DNA from: an uncultured Flavonifractor sp.
GTDB lineage: Bacteria; Bacillota; Clostridia; Oscillospirales; Oscillospiraceae
DNA length: 64,000 bases
Direction of reading: 5' to 3'
Assembly: GCA_947346365.1 (NCBI GenBank)
Contig: CANAAV010000004.1
Coordinates: 100,640 to 164,639 of the forward strand
The position numbers were made by a program, and so were the translations under genes. A model generated the notes under the pieces. It made no database searches. It saw only the letters and a program-made list of their open reading frames with translations, and had not been told where the DNA came from. Positions 19,020 to 28,880 of this stretch are shown here, piece by piece. Position 1 is the stretch's first letter; every line of letters begins with the position of its first letter.

Positions 19020-20863
19020 GCCTGTCCTTCCCCCTCCGCATGGAAATAGTCAAAGACCGCCTGTGCCGTGTTTTTAGGCACCACCGCCCCCAATTCTGCC
19101 AAAGAGGCCGCTTTAATGTTTTTCACACTTTTAAACTGCCGCAGCAGCTCGCTGCGCCGCTTCTCCCCCACGCCGGGGATCTTATCCAGCACCGAGCCGC
19201 GCACCCGCTGGTTCTGCTGCTGCCGGTGGAACTCAATGGCAAAGCGGTGGGTCTCCTCTTGAATCTGCCCAATCAGGGAAAACACCGCCTGATTGCTCTG
19301 TATGCCGATCTCCCGCCCGTCGGGGGTCACCAGCGCCCGGGTCCGGTGGCGCTCGTCCTTCACCATGCCGAATACGGGGATACGCAGCCCCATCTCCTCC
19401 AGCACCCGCAGGGCCACCTTGGCGTGGTTCTCCCCGCCGTCGATGAGCAGCAGATCCGGCTTCTCGGCAAACTTCTCGTCCCCTTCCAGATAGCGCTTAA
19501 ACCGCCGCGTCAGCACCTGTTCCATGGAGGCATAGTCGTCGGGGCCGGCCATATCTTTGAGCTTAAAATGCCGGTAATCCCGCTTCAAAGGTTTAGCGTT
19601 CACATAGACCACCATGGAGGCCACAATGTCGTCCGCTCCCTGGTTGGAGATGTCGTAGGACTCCATCCGCCGGGGCGGACCGTCCAAATCCAGCATCCGT
19701 TCCAGCAGGGAGAGCAGCTTGCTCTGCCTCTCCTCACGGCTGGTCCAGCGCTCTACCTCCTCTGCGGCATTCTTGTCAGCCAGACGGGTCAGGTCGGCCT
19801 TGGCCCCCCGCCGGGGCGTCAGCAGCTCCACCCGCCGCCCCACCCCCTCCGAGAGCATCCGGGCCAGGGGGACCGCGTCCTCCAGCTCGCAGGGCAGCAA
19901 TATCTGCCGGGGCAGATGCCGCCGGCCCCCGTAATATTGCCGTACCAGGGCGGAGAGGATGTCCGCTGTGTCCTCCTCCAAAGGGGTGTCGATCAGCTCC
20001 CAGTCCTTAGCCGCCAGTTCCCCCTCTACATAGTGGAGCACCACAAAGCAGCTGCGGGTGGCCTGCCCCCGGTGGAAACCCACCACATCAGTGTCCGCCA
20101 GACTCCCCGCCACCACCTTCTGCCGCTTGCCCAGCAGCTCAATGGCCCGGTAGCGGTCCCGCAGTCCGGCGGCCTTTTCAAAGCGCAGCTCCTCTGCCGC
20201 TTGCTCCATCTCCGCTTGAATTTCCTCTCCCACCTCCTGAAATTTACCCTCCAGCAGGCGGATGGCCTGGTCGATTCCCTCCCGGTAGCGGCTTTGATCC
20301 ATATCCGTCCGGCAGTAGCCGTCGCACTGGCCCATGTGGTAATTCAGACAAGGCCGTTCCTTTCCGATATCCCGCGGAAATTTTCTGCCGCAGGAGGGCA
20401 GCTTTAGCGCCTGACGCAGGGCGTCAATGATATTTTGGGTCGCCCCCCGGCTGCCATAAGGCCCGAAATAGCGGGCCCCGTCCTCCGCCGCCCGGTTGGC
20501 CAGGGAAAACCTGGGGTACTGCTCTTTCACCGTCAGGCGGATATAGGGATAGCCCTTGTCGTCCTTGAGCAGGATGTTGTACCGGGGCTGATGGCGCTTA
20601 ATCAGGGAATTTTCCAGCACCAGGGCCTCAAATTCCGAGTCGGCCACAATCACGTCAAAATGGTCGATCTGCCCCACCATGGCGCGGGTCTTTTCCGTGT
20701 GAGAGGCCAAATTCGCGAAATACTGACTCACCCGGTTCTTCAGGGCCTTGGCCTTGCCTACGTAGATGACCTCATTTTTCGCGTCCTGCATGATATAGAC
20801 GCCCGGCTTCAGAGGCAGGGCATGGGCCTTCTCTTTCAATTCGTCAAAAGTCATCGCAATCAC
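19016..20863 (-). CDS. uvrC: Excinuclease ABC subunit C
   Basis: 615 residues, full length. The N-terminal GIY-YIG nuclease has PGVYIMQDAKNEVIYVGKAK; a Cys-containing region (CLNYHMGQCDGYC), a UvrB-binding UVR helix (about 205-240), the RNase H-like nuclease domain with SYDISNQG and LLIDGG, and two C-terminal HhH repeats (LDKIPGVGEKRRSELLRQF) follow. It makes both incisions in nucleotide excision repair. An alternative ATG at 20854 (MTFDEL) is possible. It overlaps the transglutaminase gene by four bases. Confidence 0.97.
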   Translation of the reverse strand: MIAMTFDELKEKAHALPLKPGVYIMQDAKNEVIYVGKAKALKNRVSQYFANLASHTEKTRAMVGQIDHFDVIVADSEFEALVLENSLIKRHQPRYNILLKDDKGYPYIRLTVKEQYPRFSLANRAAEDGARYFGPYGSRGATQNIIDALRQALKLPSCGRKFPRDIGKERPCLNYHMGQCDGYCRTDMDQSRYREGIDQAIRLLEGKFQEVGEEIQAEMEQAAEELRFEKAAGLRDRYRAIELLGKRQKVVAGSLADTDVVGFHRGQATRSCFVVLHYVEGELAAKDWELIDTPLEEDTADILSALVRQYYGGRRHLPRQILLPCELEDAVPLARMLSEGVGRRVELLTPRRGAKADLTRLADKNAAEEVERWTSREERQSKLLSLLERMLDLDGPPRRMESYDISNQGADDIVASMVVYVNAKPLKRDYRHFKLKDMAGPDDYASMEQVLTRRFKRYLEGDEKFAEKPDLLLIDGGENHAKVALRVLEEMGLRIPVFGMVKDERHRTRALVTPDGREIGIQSNQAVFSLIGQIQEETHRFAIEFHRQQQNQRVRGSVLDKIPGVGEKRRSELLRQFKSVKNIKAASLAELGAVVPKNTAQAVFDYFHAEGEGQA

Positions 20864-20887
20864 GCTTTCCAGCTTTGGGGATGATTA

Positions 20888-20918
20888 AAAAAAGCGCCGC
20901 AGACTGCGGCGCTTTTTT
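20888..20918 (-). terminator. Terminator of ptsH
   Basis: GC-rich stem AAGCGCCGCAG/CTGCGGCGCTT flanked by A6 and T6 runs, just downstream of the HPr gene on the minus strand. Confidence 0.9.
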
Positions 20919-20929
20919 CTTCTGCCCGG

Positions 20930-21193
20930 TTACTCGGAAAAATTAGAGGAAATCAGCTCAACGAGCGCCTCCACTGCCTCTTTCTCGTCAGGACCATCGG
21001 CAATGAGATTGATGGCCGTCCCCTTCACAATGCCCAGGGACAACACGCCCAGCAGGCTTTTGGCGTTTACCCGCCGCTCATCCTTCTCCACCCAGATCGA
21101 GCTTTTAAACTCATTGGCCTTTTGGATGAAGAATGTCGCCGGCCGCGCATGAAGACCGACTTGATTATTCACGACTGCCTCTTTCATATACAT
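20930..21193 (-). CDS. ptsH: Phosphocarrier protein HPr
   Basis: 87 residues. From the ATG at 21193 the phosphorylatable histidine is exactly His15 (VGLHARPAT) and the HPr-kinase serine exactly Ser46 (NAKSLLGVLSLG), so this start is preferred over a TTG at 21208. HPr passes phosphate from enzyme I to sugar permeases and, as Ser46-P, serves CcpA-type catabolite control. It is monocistronic with its own promoter (21234-21262) and terminator; no ptsI is adjacent. Confidence 0.95.
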   Translation of the reverse strand: MYMKEAVVNNQVGLHARPATFFIQKANEFKSSIWVEKDERRVNAKSLLGVLSLGIVKGTAINLIADGPDEKEAVEALVELISSNFSE

Positions 21194-21233
21194 AGTGTTT
21201 CCCCCCAAAATGCATCAGGCATTCTTCCCGTAT

Positions 21234-21262
21234 AGCATAGCAAATTTGTGCCAAACCGTCAA
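21234..21262 (-). promoter_or_regulatory. Promoter of ptsH
   Basis: Minus strand TTGACG (21262-21257), 17-bp spacer, TATGCT (21239-21234), about 40 bases before the start codon. Confidence 0.75.
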
Positions 21263-21303
21263 TGACAAATCACACAAATTACAAGGGTAAAACTGTATTT
21301 ATT

Positions 21304-21332
21304 GACGGAGAAACAGCCTGAAATTCTCCGTC
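21304..21332 (-). terminator. Probable terminator after mutS2
   Basis: A 9-bp perfect stem GACGGAGAA/TTCTCCGTC (21304-21312 with 21324-21332); the minus-strand tail is only weakly T-rich. Confidence 0.5.
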
Positions 21333-21381
21333 CTCCACGTTCTAAAACCCGCTCCCCTGTCCGTCCGTGAAAAACAAGCTC

Positions 21382-23751
21382 CTATTTCAGCTCCGCTACC
21401 GTCACGCCGTCCTCTCCTTCACCGTAGCGGCCGGGGCGGAAGGATTTTACGTAACGGCTGCGCTTTAAATGCTCCCGCACCGCTTTGCGCACCGCGCCGG
21501 TGCCCTTGCCGTGGATAATGCGCACCTCGTTGAGCTTGCCCAATACCGCGTTGTCCAAAAACAAATCCAGCGCTCCAATGGCCTCGTCGGTCATCATCCC
21601 CCGCAGATCCACCTCCGGCGAGGCCCCCAGGCTGCGCAGCTTGTGCTCCGCCCGCTGGATGAATTTTTCCGCCTGCTTTTGCGCGCCGCCCTCTACCACC
21701 CGGACCTCCTCCTGCTTGGCGGTTATCTTCAAAATTCCGGCCTGGAGCTGAAGGGAGCCGTCCTTATTCACCGAGAGGACTGAGGCCTGGGTCCCCATGC
21801 GCAGCAGCTCTACCGTGTCCCCCGCCTTAGCGGGGCGGGCGGAGGGCGCAGCCGGCTGCTGGGGACGCGCTCCCAGCTTATCCTCGGCTTGATTCAGGCT
21901 GCGGCGCAGCGCGGCGCGCTGATCGTTGATCTCCTGCCAATCCGCCTGTCTCTCCTGCCGGCGGCGCATCTCGTTGAGCTCTTTAAACACCCGGTCCGCG
22001 GTCTCCCGCGCCTCGTCCAGAACGGCCCTGGCCTCCGCCTGAGCCTTCTCCACGGCCTTTGCCCGCTCCTCTTCCATCCTGGCCCGATACTCCCGGGCCG
22101 CTTGGGAGGACTCCTCCATCTCCCGGCGCAGCTGGCGGGCACGCTCCTTTTCCCGCTCCATCTGCTGGCGCTGCTCATCCAACTGGGTCAGCACATCCTC
22201 AAAACGGATATTCTCCGCATCCACCCGCTCGACGGCCTTTTGAATGATATACGCGGGCAGGCCCAGCCGCTGAGAGATCGCAAACGCGTTGGATTTGCCG
22301 GGGATGCCGGTCAGCAGGCGGTATGTGGGCGCCAGGGTGTCCACGTCAAATTCACAGGAGGCGTTTTCCACGCCCGGCGTGGTCATGGCGTATACCTTCA
22401 ACTCCGCATAATGAGTCGTGGCGGCCACCAGGGCCCCCAGACTCCGCGCACTCTCGATAATTGCCGCCGCCAGGGCGGCGCCCTCCACAGGATCCGTGCC
22501 CGCCCCCAGCTCGTCAAAGAGGATCAGCGTCCCCCCGTCCGCCTCACCCAGTATTCCCACAATATTCACCATGTGGGAGGAGAAGGTGGACAGGCTCTGG
22601 GCAATGGACTGCTCGTCTCCCACGTCGGCCAGCACTCTGGAAAAGACCGATATACGGCTCTCCCCCGCCACGGGTATATGCAGGCCGCACTGGGCCATCA
22701 AAACCAAAAGCCCGATGGTTTTCAGCGTAACCGTCTTGCCGCCGGTGTTGGGGCCGGTAATAACCAGGGTGTCAAACGCCTCGCCCAGAGACAGGTCGTT
22801 GGCTACCACCTTTTCCGGCGGCAGCAGCGGATGCCGGGCCCGGCGCAGGCAGACGCCCCGCTTTACAATGCCCGGCTCGCAGGCCCGCATCTGGTAGGAC
22901 AGCTTGGCCCGGGCGAAAATTACGTCCAGCATCAGCAGCAGGTCATAATCCTGCGCGATATCCTCTTTATGGGCGGCGCACTCGGCGGAGAGCTGCGCCA
23001 AAATACGCTCAATCTCCTTTTCCTCTTTGGCCTGAAGCTCCTTAAGCTCATTGTTGGCTTTGACCACTCCCATGGGCTCGATAAAAAAGGTGCCGCCGGA
23101 GGAGGACACGTCGTGCACCAGGCCGGGCACGTCATTTTTGTGCTCCGACTTTACCGGAACCACAAAGCGGTCGTTGCGCTGGGTAATAATCGCCTCCTGA
23201 AGGTAGCGGGACTGATTGGAGGAAATCAGCTTGTTGAGAATATCCCGCACTTTGGCGGCGGCGGCGCGCATATGCCGCCGGATGGAGGCCAGCTCCGGAC
23301 TGGCCGCGTCGGCAATTTCCCCTTCTCCCACGATGGAGCCCGTAATTTTTTCCTCCAAAAAGCGGTTGGCGGTCAGGGAGCGGAACAGATGGTCAATACA
23401 GGTTTTCTCCCCGCCCCCTCCTTCCCCGTATTCCCGGCAGGACCGGGCCGCCCGAAGGACCGCCGCAATATCCAGCAGCTCCCTCGTATTCAGCGCGCCC
23501 CCCATATCCGCCCGCTGGAGACAGGCGCGCACCGGCTTTACGCCGGTAAACGCCGGCGAGCCCCGCAGGGCGGTCATCTCCACCGCGGCGGAAGTCTCCG
23601 CCTGAGCCCGCTTCACATCGTCCGCGTCGGTAAAGGGCCGCAGAGCCAGACAGCGCTGCTTGCCCTCCTCCGTGACCGCCTGCTCCGCCAGACGCTCTAA
23701 CACCTTGGGAAGCTCCAAGGTGTGAATCGATTTTTCAAATAAACCGGTCAT
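21382..23751 (-). CDS. mutS2: MutS2 (endonuclease/ribosome-rescue ATPase)
   Basis: 789 residues, typical length. The MutS core has Walker A GPNTGGKTVTLKT, Walker B LILFDELGAGTDP and the ABC signature region LSTFSSHM. A long charged coiled coil follows (LDEQRQQMEREKERARQLRR onward), then a KOW-like segment and a C-terminal Smr domain with DLRGMMTDEAI and HGKGTGAVRKAV. It lacks the mismatch-recognition domain of MutS. Known roles include suppressing recombination and, in Bacillus, splitting collided ribosomes. GGAGAT precedes the ATG. Confidence 0.97.
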   Translation of the reverse strand: MTGLFEKSIHTLELPKVLERLAEQAVTEEGKQRCLALRPFTDADDVKRAQAETSAAVEMTALRGSPAFTGVKPVRACLQRADMGGALNTRELLDIAAVLRAARSCREYGEGGGGEKTCIDHLFRSLTANRFLEEKITGSIVGEGEIADAASPELASIRRHMRAAAAKVRDILNKLISSNQSRYLQEAIITQRNDRFVVPVKSEHKNDVPGLVHDVSSSGGTFFIEPMGVVKANNELKELQAKEEKEIERILAQLSAECAAHKEDIAQDYDLLLMLDVIFARAKLSYQMRACEPGIVKRGVCLRRARHPLLPPEKVVANDLSLGEAFDTLVITGPNTGGKTVTLKTIGLLVLMAQCGLHIPVAGESRISVFSRVLADVGDEQSIAQSLSTFSSHMVNIVGILGEADGGTLILFDELGAGTDPVEGAALAAAIIESARSLGALVAATTHYAELKVYAMTTPGVENASCEFDVDTLAPTYRLLTGIPGKSNAFAISQRLGLPAYIIQKAVERVDAENIRFEDVLTQLDEQRQQMEREKERARQLRREMEESSQAAREYRARMEEERAKAVEKAQAEARAVLDEARETADRVFKELNEMRRRQERQADWQEINDQRAALRRSLNQAEDKLGARPQQPAAPSARPAKAGDTVELLRMGTQASVLSVNKDGSLQLQAGILKITAKQEEVRVVEGGAQKQAEKFIQRAEHKLRSLGASPEVDLRGMMTDEAIGALDLFLDNAVLGKLNEVRIIHGKGTGAVRKAVREHLKRSRYVKSFRPGRYGEGEDGVTVAELK

Positions 23752-23792
23752 ATCATAATCTCCAATTTTTCAGCCGACACACAGCCGTCCTC

Positions 23793-24659
23793 TCATTTGA
23801 GCAGCTCACACCGCAGCGTGAGCACCGCCCGCCCGCCAATGCGGACCTTCACACCCTCCGGCCCGTCCGTCAGGCGGCTCAGAATCTCCGAGGGCTTGCC
23901 CATGGCCTCCCCTTGGAGGAAGCGGTTCTCCCCGCCCACCCCGATCAGCCCCCGGCGGTACAGGTAATAGGTCAGCGCTCCGTTGGACGTCCCGGTGGCC
24001 GCCTCCTCCGGGATGGCGTAGAGGGGGGCAAAATTCCGGCAGCGCGCGGTAATGTTCCCCTCTCGTTCCGGACAGAACATGTGTACGCCTACTACGCCGT
24101 ATTCCCGGGATATACGGGTCACCTCCGCCTCGTCCTGCACCGCCCCGTCCAGAGCGGCCCGGTCTTTGACCGGCAGGAGGATATCCAGCAGTCCGGTGCT
24201 TACCGCCTGGGGCGCCAGCCCCTCCGGGCGGCTGTCCAGGGACAGCCCATAGGCCGCGTACAGTCCGGCCTGCTCCTCCTGGGAAAATTCCCGCCCGTCC
24301 CTGGGCGCAGCCATATCCATCCAGACACACGCTCCACCCAGCTCAATCTCCAGCTCCCCCGAGCGGGTATATAGGGCATACCGGCCCGGCGCCGCCACTC
24401 CGGTCTCCCGCAGGACGGTAAACGCGGCAATCGTGGCGTGCCCGCACAGATCCACCTCTTCCGCCGGGGTAAAGTAGCGGATGTGAAAGGCCCGCTCCCC
24501 TGTCTGCCGGACAAAGGCCGTCTCCGAGTGCTTCAGCTCCCCGGCCAGCGCCCGCATCATATCCTCCTGCGGAAAATCTTCCTCTCCAAGCAGGGCCACG
24601 CCCGCCTGATTGCCGGAAAAACGCTGAACTGTAAACGCGTCTGCTATGTAAAGTCTCAT
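23793..24659 (-). CDS. PhzF-family isomerase
   Basis: 288 residues. Starts with DAFTVQRFSGNQAGVALL, the family N-terminus, followed by HSETAFV in which Glu46 matches the catalytic glutamate of PhzF, and the second-half GHATIAAFTVL and AATGTSNGAL signatures. The family performs isomerisations on diverse small acids; the substrate is unknown. It starts one base after recO ends and probably shares its transcript. Confidence 0.92.
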   Translation of the reverse strand: MRLYIADAFTVQRFSGNQAGVALLGEEDFPQEDMMRALAGELKHSETAFVRQTGERAFHIRYFTPAEEVDLCGHATIAAFTVLRETGVAAPGRYALYTRSGELEIELGGACVWMDMAAPRDGREFSQEEQAGLYAAYGLSLDSRPEGLAPQAVSTGLLDILLPVKDRAALDGAVQDEAEVTRISREYGVVGVHMFCPEREGNITARCRNFAPLYAIPEEAATGTSNGALTYYLYRRGLIGVGGENRFLQGEAMGKPSEILSRLTDGPEGVKVRIGGRAVLTLRCELLK

Positions 24660-24660
24660 A

Positions 24661-25416
24661 CTAAATCCCCGCTTTCAGTTGCCGGTAAAATTCTAACGTT
24701 CGAAACCCGCGGTCCAGCTGGCGGACCAAAAATTCCTCGCATACCCGGCCCATGCACTCCAGCACCGCCGCTTCCGCAGGAAAGGAAAACAGCCGCTTAG
24801 CGCTGCCGTAAGCCACATGGCGCATAGCCGCCAGCGTCCCATCCGTCAGGGGCAGGAAAGGCCCCTCTCCCGCCTCTCCTCTGCATCCGGCGCAGCACAG
24901 CACCCCTTCCGGCAGGCTCAGCCAGGGCTCCCCCGGCTCCGGCCTGCCGCAGACGGCGCACCCATCCAGCAGCGGCTCATACCCCGCCAGGCCCATGAGC
25001 CTGAGCTCATAGGCCGCCTTGATCTGCGCCTGAGGCTTGTTGAGCTTATCCAGCGCATAAAGAGAATTGAGGATGAGGGAGAGCAGGGCCGGATCGCCCC
25101 GCCCCTCCTCCGCCACCGCCTCCATTACCTCCGCGAAGTAGGACCCTAGGGCCAGCTTTTCTACGTCGGCCTTCACCCCCCAAAACTGCTGAAGGGAGGC
25201 CCCCTCGTTGAGGCTGTAGTAGTCCTTGTACTCAAATAGCGTCATGTCCGAGTAGACCAGCAGCTGGGCGCAGGCCGCTATCGGGCTGCCCTTCCGCCGG
25301 CAGCCCCGAGCCCGCACGGTGCGCTTTCCTCCGTCGGGAGTGAGCACCGTGAGAATCTTGTCCGCCTCTTTGTAGCTGACCTCCCGGAGCACCAGCCCCT
25401 GAGTGGTGATGTGCAT
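24661..25416 (-). CDS. recO: DNA repair protein RecO
   Basis: 251 residues from ATG 25416, preceded by GGGAGATGAGAG; the longer frame to 25542 would overlap yqzL. N-terminal OB fold (TQGLVLREVSYKEADKILTVLTPDGG), central helices and a zinc site with CAVCGRPEPGE and CCAGC. RecO loads RecA on SSB-coated DNA with RecR. Gene order era-yqzL-recO is conserved in Firmicutes. Confidence 0.95.
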   Translation of the reverse strand: MHITTQGLVLREVSYKEADKILTVLTPDGGKRTVRARGCRRKGSPIAACAQLLVYSDMTLFEYKDYYSLNEGASLQQFWGVKADVEKLALGSYFAEVMEAVAEEGRGDPALLSLILNSLYALDKLNKPQAQIKAAYELRLMGLAGYEPLLDGCAVCGRPEPGEPWLSLPEGVLCCAGCRGEAGEGPFLPLTDGTLAAMRHVAYGSAKRLFSFPAEAAVLECMGRVCEEFLVRQLDRGFRTLEFYRQLKAGI

Positions 25417-25436
25417 TCTCTCATCTCCCGCATCCG

Positions 25437-25559
25437 CTACGCCGTACGTTCCCGCACCGTTTCCTCTTCCGCCTCCGCCCGGCGCAGCAGGCGGTATAAG
25501 CTGTATGCCTCCGGCAGGCCGCTCATGAAAAATAACTGCCAAAGCTGTACGCTGTCCAT
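25437..25559 (-). CDS. yqzL: YqzL-family small protein
   Basis: 40 residues from ATG 25559 with AAGGGGGAG 9 bases upstream. The WQLFFMSGLPEAYSLYRLL segment matches the W-LF--tG--eAYLlYK pattern of YqzL, a tiny protein encoded between era and recO. A longer frame (25643) adds a basic segment without an RBS. Function unknown in the family. Confidence 0.75.
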   Translation of the reverse strand: MDSVQLWQLFFMSGLPEAYSLYRLLRRAEAEEETVRERTA

Positions 25560-25669
25560 GCCAATACTCCCCCTTTTCTGGCAGCCAGCAGTCCGGCCCC
25601 GCCGGGCTGCCAGCCTCTCCAGAATCATTTTGGCACGGCTCATACGGTTTATAAGCGGTAATATTTGCG

Positions 25670-26563
25670 CTACTCGTCCCGGTAGCCGAAGTTTTTGATG
25701 AGATTGGCGTTATCCCGCCAGTTCTCCTTGATCTTTACCCAGGTCTGTAAAAAGACCTTTGTACCCATAAAACGCTCGATATCCCCCCGGGCCAGGGCGC
25801 CGATTTTTTTCAGCATAGCGCCCCCCTTGCCAATGATGATGCCCTTGTGGCTGCTCTTTTCGCAGTAGATGACGGCGTCCAGATCAATCACGCCGTCCTC
25901 CCGCTCAGAAAAGCGGGTGATCTCCACGGCCGTTCCGTGCGGGATCTCCTTATCCAGGCATAAAAGCAGCTTTTCGCGCACAATCTCGGCGCACACCTGC
26001 CGCTCCGGCTGATCGGTCACCATGTCCTCTGGAAAAAGCCGGGGACCCTCCGGCAGAAACTGCTCCACCACGTCCAGTAGCTCCTCCACCCCCTCGCCCT
26101 CTCGGGCTGAGATGGGCACTATAGCGGCAAAATCGTGGGCCTGCCCATAGGCCCGCATGACCTCCAGCAGCTCCTCTTTTTTCACTGTGTCAATTTTGTT
26201 GATTGCCAATACCGCCGGCACACCCAGCTCCTTCATCTGGCCAATCAGCTCTCCCTCCGGCGCGCCCACCGAGGCGATGGGCTCCACCAGCAGCACCGCC
26301 GCATCCACTCCCGCCACACTCTGGCGAACCACTCCCACCATATATTCCCCCAGCCGGGTCCGGGCCCGGTGGAGACCGGGAGTGTCCATAAAAACAAACT
26401 GGCTCCCGCCCCGGTCCAAAATCGCGCAGATGCGGTTACGGGTGGTCTGGGGCTTATTGGTGACAATGGCGATTTTCTCCCCTACCAGGGCGTTGGTCAG
26501 GGTGGACTTGCCCACGTTGGGCCGGCCCACCACGGCGATCATACCGGATTTCTTGATTTCCAT
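25670..26563 (-). CDS. era: GTPase Era
   Basis: 297 residues. G1 GRPNVGKST, G3 DTPG, G4 NKID and a C-terminal KH domain with IIGKGGAMLKKIG that binds the 3' end of 16S rRNA. Essential 30S assembly factor. Starts immediately after the small membrane protein gene and precedes yqzL-recO. Confidence 0.98.
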   Translation of the reverse strand: MEIKKSGMIAVVGRPNVGKSTLTNALVGEKIAIVTNKPQTTRNRICAILDRGGSQFVFMDTPGLHRARTRLGEYMVGVVRQSVAGVDAAVLLVEPIASVGAPEGELIGQMKELGVPAVLAINKIDTVKKEELLEVMRAYGQAHDFAAIVPISAREGEGVEELLDVVEQFLPEGPRLFPEDMVTDQPERQVCAEIVREKLLLCLDKEIPHGTAVEITRFSEREDGVIDLDAVIYCEKSSHKGIIIGKGGAMLKKIGALARGDIERFMGTKVFLQTWVKIKENWRDNANLIKNFGYRDE

Positions 26564-26564
26564 A

Positions 26565-26783
26565 TTATTCTGCTTCTCCGTCCTCTTTCTTCGATTCTTC
26601 CTGCACGGCCCGAGCGCTTAGAGCCTCATACAGTCCATAGGCGCTGCCGGCAATCATCCCCGGCAGGGCCATAACAATGACCGTAAGCAGCAGCTCTCCC
26701 AGGCCAAACATGCTCAGCAGCCATACGAGTAAAAGCGAAATCACGCCGCCGCCTGCGGCGTAAGAGAGAATGTGATTTTTCAC
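26565..26783 (-). CDS. Small two-helix membrane protein
   Basis: 72 residues: two hydrophobic helices (GGVISLLLVWLLSMFGLGELLLTVIVMAL and the shorter IAGSAYGLYEAL) and an acidic Lys/Glu tail. It lies one base upstream of era and 11 bases after nth on the same strand, so it is probably cotranscribed. No family recognised. Confidence 0.65.
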   Translation of the reverse strand: MKNHILSYAAGGGVISLLLVWLLSMFGLGELLLTVIVMALPGMIAGSAYGLYEALSARAVQEESKKEDGEAE

Positions 26784-26794
26784 GCCATATCTCC

Positions 26795-27442
26795 TTATTC
26801 TGGCTCATTCTTCGTATATGTATCGCACCAGGGCCGCAGAGCGCATTGAGCGCAGTCCGGCTTCCGGGCCATACACACTGCCCGGCCATGGAGCACCAGC
26901 CGGTGGCAGAAATCGTTGGACTCCTCCGGAGGCAGGACCTGGCGCAGCTGCTGCTCCACCTTGGCAGGGTCCTTCGTCCCGTCGGTGAGCCCCAGCCGCC
27001 CGGAAATCCGGATGCAGTGGGTGTCCGCCACTACCACGCCGGGAACGCGGTACACATCCCCTAAAATTAGGTTGGCGGTCTTTCGCCCCACACCCGGCAG
27101 GCGCAGCAGGTCCTGCATGTCGTCGGGCACCCTGCCGCCAAATTCCTCCAGCATCATGCGGGAGGCCGCCACAATATCCCGGGCCTTAGCCCGGAAAAAT
27201 CCGGTGGAATGGATGAGCTCCTCCACCTCGCTCACGTCGGCACCGGCCAGCGCCTCCAGGGTCGGAAAACGGGCAAAAAGGGCGGGGGTAACCATGTTCA
27301 CCCGCTCATCGGTGCACTGGGCCGCCAGGCGCACGGAAAACAGCAGCTCATGGGGCTCGGGGTACTGGAGGGAGCACAGCCCGTCGGGGTAGAGCTCCTT
27401 CAGGCCCTCTACAATGGCAAGCACATCCTCATGGCATTTCAT
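26795..27442 (-). CDS. nth: Endonuclease III
   Basis: 215 residues. HhH motif LPGVGRKTAN with catalytic Lys121, catalytic Asp140 in VVADTHCIR, and the C-terminal 4Fe-4S motif Cys-X6-Cys-X2-Cys-X5-Cys (CMARKPDCAQCALRPWC). Removes oxidised pyrimidines in base excision repair. First gene of the nth-era-recO-mutS2 series; an extended -10 (TGGTACAAT, minus strand near 27522-27530) may start it. Confidence 0.97.
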   Translation of the reverse strand: MKCHEDVLAIVEGLKELYPDGLCSLQYPEPHELLFSVRLAAQCTDERVNMVTPALFARFPTLEALAGADVSEVEELIHSTGFFRAKARDIVAASRMMLEEFGGRVPDDMQDLLRLPGVGRKTANLILGDVYRVPGVVVADTHCIRISGRLGLTDGTKDPAKVEQQLRQVLPPEESNDFCHRLVLHGRAVCMARKPDCAQCALRPWCDTYTKNEPE

Positions 27443-27573
27443 AGCATTCCACCTCGTCCGTTAAAATCATGCCGCCCATACCGCAGGCGCCTGCGCCGTA
27501 TCAAACGCGGTATTTGCTGCTATTGTACCACACTTTCCTTCAAAATACGAGAGAGTTTTTCTATAGCTGACAA

Positions 27574-27602
27574 TTGTATTTTTTCTGAGAATTTACTATA
27601 AT
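27574..27602 (+). promoter_or_regulatory. Promoter of glyA
   Basis: TTGTAT (27574-27579), 17-bp spacer, perfect TATAAT (27597-27602), 37 bases before the GTG start. Confidence 0.7.
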
Positions 27603-27638
27603 AAAGTGCATGCTTAAAATGAAAGGCGGAGATGTGCA

Positions 27639-28880
27639 GTGGTCAACCAACTGATGGATCTGATTGCGGCCCAAGACCCGGAGGTGGGCCGCGCCATTCG
27701 GGCAGAGTACGACCGGCAGCGGCGCAATATTGAGCTGATCGCATCGGAGAACTTTGTCAGTCCGGCGGTGCTCGCCGCTGCTGGCACCGTGCTCACCAAT
27801 AAATATGCTGAAGGCTATCCCGGCAAGCGCTATTACGGCGGCTGCCAGTGCGTGGACGTGGTGGAGGAAATCGCCCGCAAGCGGGCCTGCGCCCTGTTCG
27901 GCGCGGAGCATGCCAATGTCCAGCCCCATTGCGGCGCCAACGCCAACTACGCCGTGTATCAGGCCCTGTGCCAGCATGGAGACACGGTGCTGGGCATGGA
28001 CCTGGCCAACGGCGGACACCTGACGCACGGTTCCGCGGTGAATTTTTCCGGCAAGAACTATCACATCGTCTCTTACGGCGTCAACAGCCAGGGCTATATC
28101 GACTACGACCAGGTCCGGGACCTGGCCCTGCGGCACCGGCCCCGGATGATCCTGGCGGGGGCGTCCGCCTATCCCCGCACCATCGACTTCCAGATTTTTG
28201 CGGACATCGCCCGCGAGGCGGGTGCCTATCTCTTTGTAGATATGGCCCACATCGCCGGACTGGTGGCGGCGGGACTGCACCCCTCCCCCGTGCCCTATGC
28301 CGACGTAGTCTCCACCACCACCCATAAGACCCTCCGGGGTCCCCGGGGCGGCATGATCCTCTGCAAGGCGGAGCTGGCAAAAAAAATCGATTCCGCTATT
28401 TTCCCCGGCAGTCAGGGCGGCCCCTTAGAGCACATCATCGCCGCCAAGGCGGTGGCTTTGGGTGAAGCCATGCAGCCGGAATTCAAAATCTATCAGCAGC
28501 AAATCATCAAAAACGCCGCCGCCCTGGCACAGGCTCTGATGGAACAGGGCTTTGACCTGGTATCCGGGGGCACGGACAACCACCTAATGCTGGTGGACCT
28601 GCGCCCGGCGGGGCTCACCGGTAAAGAGATGGAGCGCCGCTTGGACGAGGTGAACATCACCGTTAACAAAAACGCCATCCCCGACGACCCGGAAAAGCCC
28701 TTCGTTACCAGCGGCATCCGGGTGGGCGTCCCCGCAGCCACCAGCCGGGGCTTCCGGGAGGCGGATATGCGGGTGATCGCCCGGCTTATGTGGCACTCTG
28801 CCGTCAACTTTGAGGCCAAGGCCGGGGAGATCCGCGCCCAGGTGGCGGAGCTGACTGCAGCGCATCCCCTTTACGGCTGA
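27639..28880 (+). CDS. glyA: Serine hydroxymethyltransferase
   Basis: 413 residues, usual length. PLP-binding Lys230 lies in [23 protein letters not shown] and [16 protein letters not shown] are family signatures. It converts serine and THF to glycine and 5,10-methylene-THF. The GTG at 27639 follows AAAGGCGGAG; an internal ATG at 27654 would remove conserved residues. Relevant to the prophage, whose FolD and ThyX-like proteins use the same one-carbon pool. Confidence 0.97.
   Translation: MVNQLMDLIAAQDPEVGRAIRAEYDRQRRNIELIASENFVSPAVLAAAGTVLTNKYAEGYPGKRYYGGCQCVDVVEEIARKRACALFGAEHANVQPHCGANANYAVYQALCQHGDTVLGMDLANGGHLTHGSAVNFSGKNYHIVSYGVNSQGYIDYDQVRDLALRHRPRMILAGASAYPRTIDFQIFADIAREAGAYLFVDMAHIAGLVAAGLHPSPVPYADVVSTTTHKTLRGPRGGMILCKAELAKKIDSAIFPGSQGGPLEHIIAAKAVALGEAMQPEFKIYQQQIIKNAAALAQALMEQGFDLVSGGTDNHLMLVDLRPAGLTGKEMERRLDEVNITVNKNAIPDDPEKPFVTSGIRVGVPAATSRGFREADMRVIARLMWHSAVNFEAKAGEIRAQVAELTAAHPLYG

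Noticed and set aside
19040-20407. 455-codon plus-strand open frame
   Set aside because: Antisense shadow of uvrC.
21889-23700. 603-codon plus-strand open frame
   Set aside because: Antisense shadow of mutS2 caused by high GC.
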